Assembly (NCBI RefSeq): GCF_018413525.1
Contig: NZ_JAHCDD010000016.1
Coordinates: 1-64,000, forward strand
Source of the DNA: Acidovorax sp. CCYZU-2555
GTDB taxonomy: Bacteria > Pseudomonadota > Gammaproteobacteria > Burkholderiales > Burkholderiaceae_C
DNA length: 64,000 bases
Reading direction: 5' to 3'
How positions within the stretch are numbered: the first letter of the stretch is position 1; the number at the start of each line of letters is the position of its first letter. Positions 59,441-64,000 of this stretch are shown here, piece after piece. The notes beneath the pieces were generated by a model. That model saw nothing but the letters and a program-made list of their open reading frames with translations, made no database searches and was not told where the DNA came from. The position numbers and the translations under genes are program-made.

Positions 59441-61375
59441 TTATTGTAATGGCGCTGCCGGACCTTGCCAGTGGGCATCGGGGCGCAGCAGATGGGCGTC
59501 GCGCAGGCGGCGCGTATAGCCCACGCGGTCGAAGAACTCGAGGATCTGGATGGCGCGCTTGCGGCCCAGGCCGGTGGCGTCGCGGAAGGCACGCGCCTCG
59601 ACTTCGGCGCGCGCATCGCTGGCCGCAAGCGTCGCGACCAACTGCGCGAGCTCCTGCATGCGCGCGGCGCCGTAGAACAGATCTTTGACCACCTGGAACA
59701 CCTGGCCGCGGCGCGTGAGCTTGCGCAGCAGCTGGCGCACGCCGTCTTCGCTGGCACCCGTGGTACCTGCGAGGTCGCGCACCCAGGGTGGGTCGTAGCG
59801 GCCCTCATCGAGCAGCGGCAACAGCCGCTCGGCGAGCAACTGTTCCGCGGCGCTCAGTTCGACGCGATGGTCTGGCAAATGCAGCCAGGCGCCGCTGGCG
59901 ACCATCTGCGCATCGCGCAGCAGGCCGTCGATCAGCCCTCGCCACAGCGCATCGTGCGCGCCTTGCACCAGCCCGGGCCAGGCCATGCGGCGCAGGCGCG
60001 CGGCGTTGAGGCCGGGTTCGTCGGCATGCTTGTCGTGGAATTGCGCCAGCGTGGCCAGCACCTGGTCGCGCAACTGCTGCCAGCGCGATGCCGACAGCAG
60101 CAGGGTGTCGGCGCCCAGCGGCAGTTGCAGGCAGTCGGCGGGCAGGTCCTGCGCGGGCCAGCGCCGGCCCGAAAGCCGCACCAGCTGCGACAGCGGCAAG
60201 CCATGTGGCGACTGCGCGAGAAGTTCCTCGGCGCTGCCGGTGGCGATCAGTGCGTCGAGCGCGCGCAGATAGGCCTGGCGTTCGGCGCTGCGGCGCTTGC
60301 GCGCGGGCGCATAGGGGTCGGTCACCGTGCCGCCCGCGATCGTGCGGCTGGCCTGGGCGTTGCGCAGGATCAACCGGTCGCCGGGCAGGCAGAACACGGG
60401 CGCTTCGAGCACCAGCTGCGCGCGCACCGTGCTGCCGGGCTCTATGCGCTCGCCTTCGAGCAGCGCCACATGGGCCGTGCAATGCGCCGTGCCCAGGTGC
60501 AGGTGCACGGGAGTCCATTGGCGGATTTCGGGTGCCGAGGCCAGCAGTTGCAATTGAACGTCGATGCGGTCGCTGGCCTGCAGCAGCGCGCCGTCGGCAA
60601 TCCAGTCGCCGCGCTGGATTTCATCCTTGCCCAGACCCGCGAGATTGAGCGCGCAGCGCTGGCCCGCGACGCCTTGCTCGCTGGCCTGGTTCTGCGCATG
60701 GATGCTGCGCACGCGCAGCGTCTGGCCGCTGCGCGAGTGCACCAGGCTGTCGCCCGTTGTCGCGGCGCCGCCAAACACCGTGCCCGTGACGACCGTGCCC
60801 TGGCCGGCGAGCGTGAAGCTGCGGTCCACGGCCAGGCGAAACAGGCCGCCCTGCGGCCGCGCGGGCATTTGCTGGGCCAGTGTTTCGAGGTGCTGGCGCA
60901 AGGCCGTGACGCCGACGTCAGCGGGCAGCGCTGCCGCGGTTTCGAAAACGCGGGCGCCGGCCAGCGGTGTGCTTGCGAGCAGGTCGCCCAACTGCGCACG
61001 CGCCGCAGCGATCTGCTCCTGGCTCGCGCGATCGACCTTGGTCAGCGCGATGGTCGCCTGGCCCACGCCCAGCAGTTGCAGTATGTCGAGGTGCTCGCGC
61101 GTTTGCGGCATCACGCCGTCATCGGCGGCCACGACCAGCAGCGCATGGTCTATGCCCACCGCGCCCGCGGCCATGGTGTGCACGAATTTCTCGTGGCCCG
61201 GCACGTCGATGATGCCCAGCACCTCGCCATTGGGCAGAGGCGCATAGGCATAGCCCAGCGCGATGGAGATGCCGCGCGCTTTCTCTTCCTTGAGCCGGTC
61301 GGTGTCCACGCCCGTGAGCGCGCGCACCAGCGTGGTCTTGCCATGGTCGATATGGCCTGCGGTGCCGATGATCAT
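59441..61375 (-). CDS. selB: Selenocysteine-specific elongation factor
   Basis: GTPase that delivers Sec-tRNA to UGA codons by binding the SECIS hairpin, 644 residues. N-terminal G motifs [29 protein letters not shown] and ALTKVDRA; the C-terminal half holds the winged-helix domains that bind mRNA, ending with [18 protein letters not shown]. Its ATG overlaps the selA stop (atga). Confidence 0.95.
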   Translation of the reverse strand: MIIGTAGHIDHGKTTLVRALTGVDTDRLKEEKARGISIALGYAYAPLPNGEVLGIIDVPGHEKFVHTMAAGAVGIDHALLVVAADDGVMPQTREHLDILQLLGVGQATIALTKVDRASQEQIAAARAQLGDLLASTPLAGARVFETAAALPADVGVTALRQHLETLAQQMPARPQGGLFRLAVDRSFTLAGQGTVVTGTVFGGAATTGDSLVHSRSGQTLRVRSIHAQNQASEQGVAGQRCALNLAGLGKDEIQRGDWIADGALLQASDRIDVQLQLLASAPEIRQWTPVHLHLGTAHCTAHVALLEGERIEPGSTVRAQLVLEAPVFCLPGDRLILRNAQASRTIAGGTVTDPYAPARKRRSAERQAYLRALDALIATGSAEELLAQSPHGLPLSQLVRLSGRRWPAQDLPADCLQLPLGADTLLLSASRWQQLRDQVLATLAQFHDKHADEPGLNAARLRRMAWPGLVQGAHDALWRGLIDGLLRDAQMVASGAWLHLPDHRVELSAAEQLLAERLLPLLDEGRYDPPWVRDLAGTTGASEDGVRQLLRKLTRRGQVFQVVKDLFYGAARMQELAQLVATLAASDARAEVEARAFRDATGLGRKRAIQILEFFDRVGYTRRLRDAHLLRPDAHWQGPAAPLQ

Positions 61376-62838
61376 GAATGGAGGTGAGATGCCAACAAGG
61401 GCAGTTGTTCGGCGAACAGCGGCTGCTGCTCGGTTTCGAGGCAGCGCAGATCAAGCCACAGTGCATCGGCCTGGATGCGGCCTATCACCGGCCGGGGCAG
61501 GGCGCGCAGCGCGGCTTCAAGCTGCAGCAGCTGGCGGCCGGCCTGGCGCCCTGTTGCGGGGTGGATGCGCAGGCCGTGGCTGGGCAGCGATTCGACGGGC
61601 AGTGCGCCGCTGCCGATCTGGCTGGCCATGGCCGCGCTCTCGACCACATAGGCCGGGCCCAACGCGGCCTGCAAGGCCGGTGCGAGCGCCTGGGCCTGGG
61701 CCTGCATGTCGGCCGCTGGGCGTGTGAACAGCCGCAGCGTGGTCAGCCGCTGGGCCAGTTGTTCGGGGTGCAGATAGAGCCGCAGCACGGGCTCGAGCGC
61801 GGCCAGCGTGAGCTTGCCCACGCGCATCGCGCGCTTGAGCGGGTTCTTCTTGATGCGCGCGATCAAATCCTTGCGCCCGACGATCAGCCCGGCCTGCGGG
61901 CCGCCCAGCAGCTTGTCGCCGCTGAACGTCACGATGTCGGCGCCTGCTGCAATGGTTTCGCGCACCGTGACTTCGTAGGGCAGGCCCCACTGGCGCATGT
62001 CGACCAGCGTGCCGCTGCCCAGGTCGACGACCATGGGCAGGCCGCGGCCGTGGGCGATGTCGGCGACTTCATGGTCGCTGACGCTCTTGGTGAAGCCCGT
62101 GACGGCGTAGTTGCTGCAATGCACTTTCATCAGCAGGCCGGTCGCGTCGGACACCGCCTCGGTGTAGTCGCGTGCATGGGTGCGGTTGGTGGTGCCGACT
62201 TCGATCAGCCGCGCACCGGCGCGCGCCATGATGTCGGGAATGCGGAACGCGCCGCCGATCTCGACGAGTTCGCCGCGCGAAACGATCACTTCGCGCCCTT
62301 CGGCCAGCGTGCCCAGCGTGAGCAGCACGGCAGCGGCATTGTTGTTGACCACGGTCGCGGCTTCGGCGCCCGTGAGTTCGCAGACCAGGGCTTCGACCAG
62401 ATCATCGCGGTCGCCGCGCCCCCCGGTCGCGAGGTCGTATTCGAGGTTGGCCGGGCTCAGCATGGCTTCGATCACGGCGTCCACCGCTTCCTGGGGCAGC
62501 AGCGCGCGCCCGAGATTTGTGTGCAGCACCGTGCCCGTGAGATTGAAGACCGCCTGCAGGCGCGGTGCGAAGCGCTTTGTCAGTCGCTGCTCGGCGGCCT
62601 GCGCGAGGCATTCGAAGTCGGTCGCATCGGGCGCGAGCACCATGCCCGCGCGCAGCTGGTCGCGCAGGCCGTCGAGCGTTTCGCGCAAGGCCTGGGTGCA
62701 GGCCTGGTGGCCGTAGCGCGCGCGCAGCGGGGCGAGCGCCGGGCTTTGCAGCAGCTTGTCGACCGATGGCAGTTGCGGCCAGGGGCGCGCATCCGTGTCG
62801 TGCGCAGCCGCGGCCGCGTGCAGGGGGGCGGTTTTCAT
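61372..62838 (-). CDS. selA: L-seryl-tRNA(Sec) selenium transferase
   Basis: PLP enzyme converting Ser-tRNA-Sec to Sec-tRNA-Sec, 488 residues. The PLP Lys lies in [35 protein letters not shown] and [16 protein letters not shown] are diagnostic. It lies between fdhE (15 bases upstream) and selB (4-base overlap). Confidence 0.95.
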   Translation of the reverse strand: MKTAPLHAAAAAHDTDARPWPQLPSVDKLLQSPALAPLRARYGHQACTQALRETLDGLRDQLRAGMVLAPDATDFECLAQAAEQRLTKRFAPRLQAVFNLTGTVLHTNLGRALLPQEAVDAVIEAMLSPANLEYDLATGGRGDRDDLVEALVCELTGAEAATVVNNNAAAVLLTLGTLAEGREVIVSRGELVEIGGAFRIPDIMARAGARLIEVGTTNRTHARDYTEAVSDATGLLMKVHCSNYAVTGFTKSVSDHEVADIAHGRGLPMVVDLGSGTLVDMRQWGLPYEVTVRETIAAGADIVTFSGDKLLGGPQAGLIVGRKDLIARIKKNPLKRAMRVGKLTLAALEPVLRLYLHPEQLAQRLTTLRLFTRPAADMQAQAQALAPALQAALGPAYVVESAAMASQIGSGALPVESLPSHGLRIHPATGRQAGRQLLQLEAALRALPRPVIGRIQADALWLDLRCLETEQQPLFAEQLPLLASHLHS

Positions 62839-62853
62839 CGAGCCATTCTCGGC

Positions 62854-63819
62854 TTATTCCGCTGCGGGGTCGACCAGTGCCTGATCGCCTTCGGCCTGCT
62901 CTTCGGCGAAGGCGACATAAAGCAGCGGGTTGGTACTCGCGCGTTTGAACGGGGTTTCGCTCATCAGCAGATCCAGCATCAGCGAGGCGAGGTCATCGGC
63001 CAGCGGTTCGGCCAGCGGGTCCTTTTCCTGGTTGACGACCTTGCGGTAGCTGCCGCATTCCGTGCAGGTCTCGGCGGTGACGACTTCGCCCAGGCCTTCG
63101 ACGCCCTGGTACTGGATGCCCTTGGTCGACTCGCAGTGCGAGCACTTGACGCGCACCATGTGCCATTCGGTGCAGCAGGTGCCGCAGTGCAGATAGCGGT
63201 GGCCGTTGGCCTTGCCGCCTATGCGCAGCACGCTGGCCACGGGCTCGCTCGCGCAGACCGGACAGATCGATGCGGGCTCGGTGTAAGGAACATCGCTCAC
63301 CGACAGGTGGGCCGCGCGCTGCGTGAACACGACTTGCAGCGCGGCCATCACGAACGGCGCCATGCCGACATCGCGCGCCGCTACTTCCTTTTGCAGCAGG
63401 CGGCTGGCCACGGCTTCGCGCTCGGAATGGGGCATTTCGCGCAGCGCGCCTATCAGCGGTTGCAGCGCAGCGGGCAGGCCATGGGTGCTGCCCAGGCGGG
63501 CGAGCATGGTGTCGAGCACCTGGTGCCAGGCCGGGTCCAGGTGATCCGCCGCGGGCATCAACGGCATCGAATGCTGCTGGGCCAGCGCGATCGCGTCGCC
63601 GGGCAGCTCAGGCGCGGGCAGGCTGGCCAGCGCCTGGTGCTGGGCGTCGACGATCTGGGCGACGAACAGGATGTAGTCGGCGATAGGGTTGCCATCGGCG
63701 AGCTGGCGCAGGCGCGCGGCACGCTCGGCAAACAGGCTGCCGATCTCGGGCAGGCGTATGCGCGGGAAATTGATCTGATCGATGGCTTCGATCTCGCCGC
63801 GTTGAAGAATGCGTTGCAT
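62854..63819 (-). CDS. fdhE: Formate dehydrogenase accessory protein FdhE
   Basis: Cytoplasmic rubredoxin-type chaperone needed for active membrane formate dehydrogenase, 321 residues. Four CxxC pairs are visible (CPVC, CGTC, CSHC, CTEC) as in E. coli FdhE. ggaaag precedes the ATG. It is preceded by the formate dehydrogenase cytochrome subunit and followed by selA, which ties the selenocysteine cassette to a selenium-dependent formate dehydrogenase. Confidence 0.93.
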   Translation of the reverse strand: MQRILQRGEIEAIDQINFPRIRLPEIGSLFAERAARLRQLADGNPIADYILFVAQIVDAQHQALASLPAPELPGDAIALAQQHSMPLMPAADHLDPAWHQVLDTMLARLGSTHGLPAALQPLIGALREMPHSEREAVASRLLQKEVAARDVGMAPFVMAALQVVFTQRAAHLSVSDVPYTEPASICPVCASEPVASVLRIGGKANGHRYLHCGTCCTEWHMVRVKCSHCESTKGIQYQGVEGLGEVVTAETCTECGSYRKVVNQEKDPLAEPLADDLASLMLDLLMSETPFKRASTNPLLYVAFAEEQAEGDQALVDPAAE

Positions 63820-63839
63820 GGTGTCTTTCCAAAATAGGT

Positions 63840-63872
63840 GCCGCCGGCACGCCCTGGCGGGCGTCCGGCGGC
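63840..63872. terminator. GC-rich hairpin between formate dehydrogenase and fdhE
   Basis: An 8-bp outer stem (gccgccgg / ccggcggc) and a 6-bp inner stem (acgccc / gggcgt) separated by one bulged base, with a 4-base loop. No long T-run, so it may act as an attenuator or mRNA-stabilising hairpin between the subunit gene and fdhE. Confidence 0.45.
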
Positions 63873-63895
63873 GGTGACGGGCGCAGGCAGCGCGG

Positions 63896-64000
63896 TCAGT
63901 CTTTTTCGCCGGTCATCTTGCGATACCAGATCGGATGATGGTACTTGGCCCAGGCGCGGTTCACGGTGCCGTAGACCATGGCGCGCAGCGTGCCGCGCGT
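63896..64000 (-). CDS. fdoI: Formate dehydrogenase gamma (cytochrome b) subunit, C-terminal end only
   Basis: The window cuts this gene; 34 residues and the stop remain. The sequence RAMVYGTVNRAWAKYHHPIW followed by RKMTGEKD matches the C-terminus of FdnI/FdoI cytochrome b556 subunits. It lies directly upstream of fdhE on the same strand, which supports the call. The catalytic subunit, expected to contain a UGA selenocysteine codon, should lie beyond position 64000. Confidence 0.75.
   Translation of the reverse strand, partial: TRGTLRAMVYGTVNRAWAKYHHPIWYRKMTGEKD

Noticed and set aside
1-64000. CRISPR arrays, rRNA genes, insertion sequences or integrases
   Set aside because: No regularly spaced repeats, rRNA-like sequence, transposase or recombinase frame was seen.

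Overview
The window reads as chromosome of a GC-rich betaproteobacterium, most likely Comamonadaceae (Acidovorax/Comamonas/Delftia relatives). The grounds are the high G+C in third codon positions, the conserved block mltG-tmk-holB-pilZ-tatD, the tolB-pal-cpoB block, the DctA/Mqo pair and a complete selenocysteine cassette next to formate dehydrogenase. The assignment rests on gene content and gene order read by eye, not on a search.

Layout. 0-5 kb: a DHA2-type MFS exporter, two short-chain dehydrogenases, a hot-dog thioesterase and a medium-chain quinone/NADPH reductase, closed by a clear terminator. 5-11.3 kb: a three-gene RND multidrug efflux operon (adaptor, pump, outer-membrane channel). 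11.3-12.4 kb: a DUF72 protein. 12.4-14.8 kb: an A+T-richer islet with a papain-like cysteine protease, a CesT-like type III secretion chaperone and a translationally coupled effector candidate. 15-17.4 kb: Tex. 17.4-24.4 kb: the most unusual part, a four-gene operon (five-repeat secreted protein, small exported protein, CsgG-domain lipoprotein with extra domains, Sel1-repeat protein) divergent from a NarL-type response regulator and a NarX-like histidine kinase; it looks like a curli-like surface-fibre system without recognisable CsgA/B/E/F. 24.4-27 kb: an AI-2E permease fused to two cytoplasmic sensor-like domains. 27.3-29.2 kb: three tandem paralogues of an unrecognised exported Cys-rich family. 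29.3-37.6 kb: an esterase, a thioesterase-acetyltransferase fusion, two exported ankyrin proteins, ygfZ, and the mltG-tmk-holB-pilZ-tatD block. 37.6-43.5 kb: a deaminase, two small proteins, an orphan MetQ-like binding protein behind a long inverted repeat, CoA-metabolism genes, and a racemase divergent from a LysR regulator. 43.6-47 kb: mqo and dctA. 47-51.3 kb: an accessory stretch lying between two near-identical terminator hairpins next to tRNA-Lys, holding a LexA-like site, an inverted-repeat element and an RTX/DUF4214 protein. 51.3-55 kb: tcdA, cpoB, pal and tolB. 55-57 kb: msbA. 57-58 kb: a second type III chaperone/effector-like pair. 58-64 kb: selD, tRNA-Sec, selB, selA, fdhE and the tail of a formate dehydrogenase cytochrome subunit.

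How genes work together. selA/B/C/D make and insert selenocysteine, and FdhE matures the formate dehydrogenase whose last subunit begins at the window edge. DctA imports C4-dicarboxylates and Mqo oxidises malate. Pal, TolB and CpoB maintain the outer membrane. Two separate chaperone/effector bicistrons imply that a type III secretion apparatus exists elsewhere in the genome, although none is in this window. The CsgG-like operon and its flanking two-component system are the best candidate for an undescribed secretion/assembly system.
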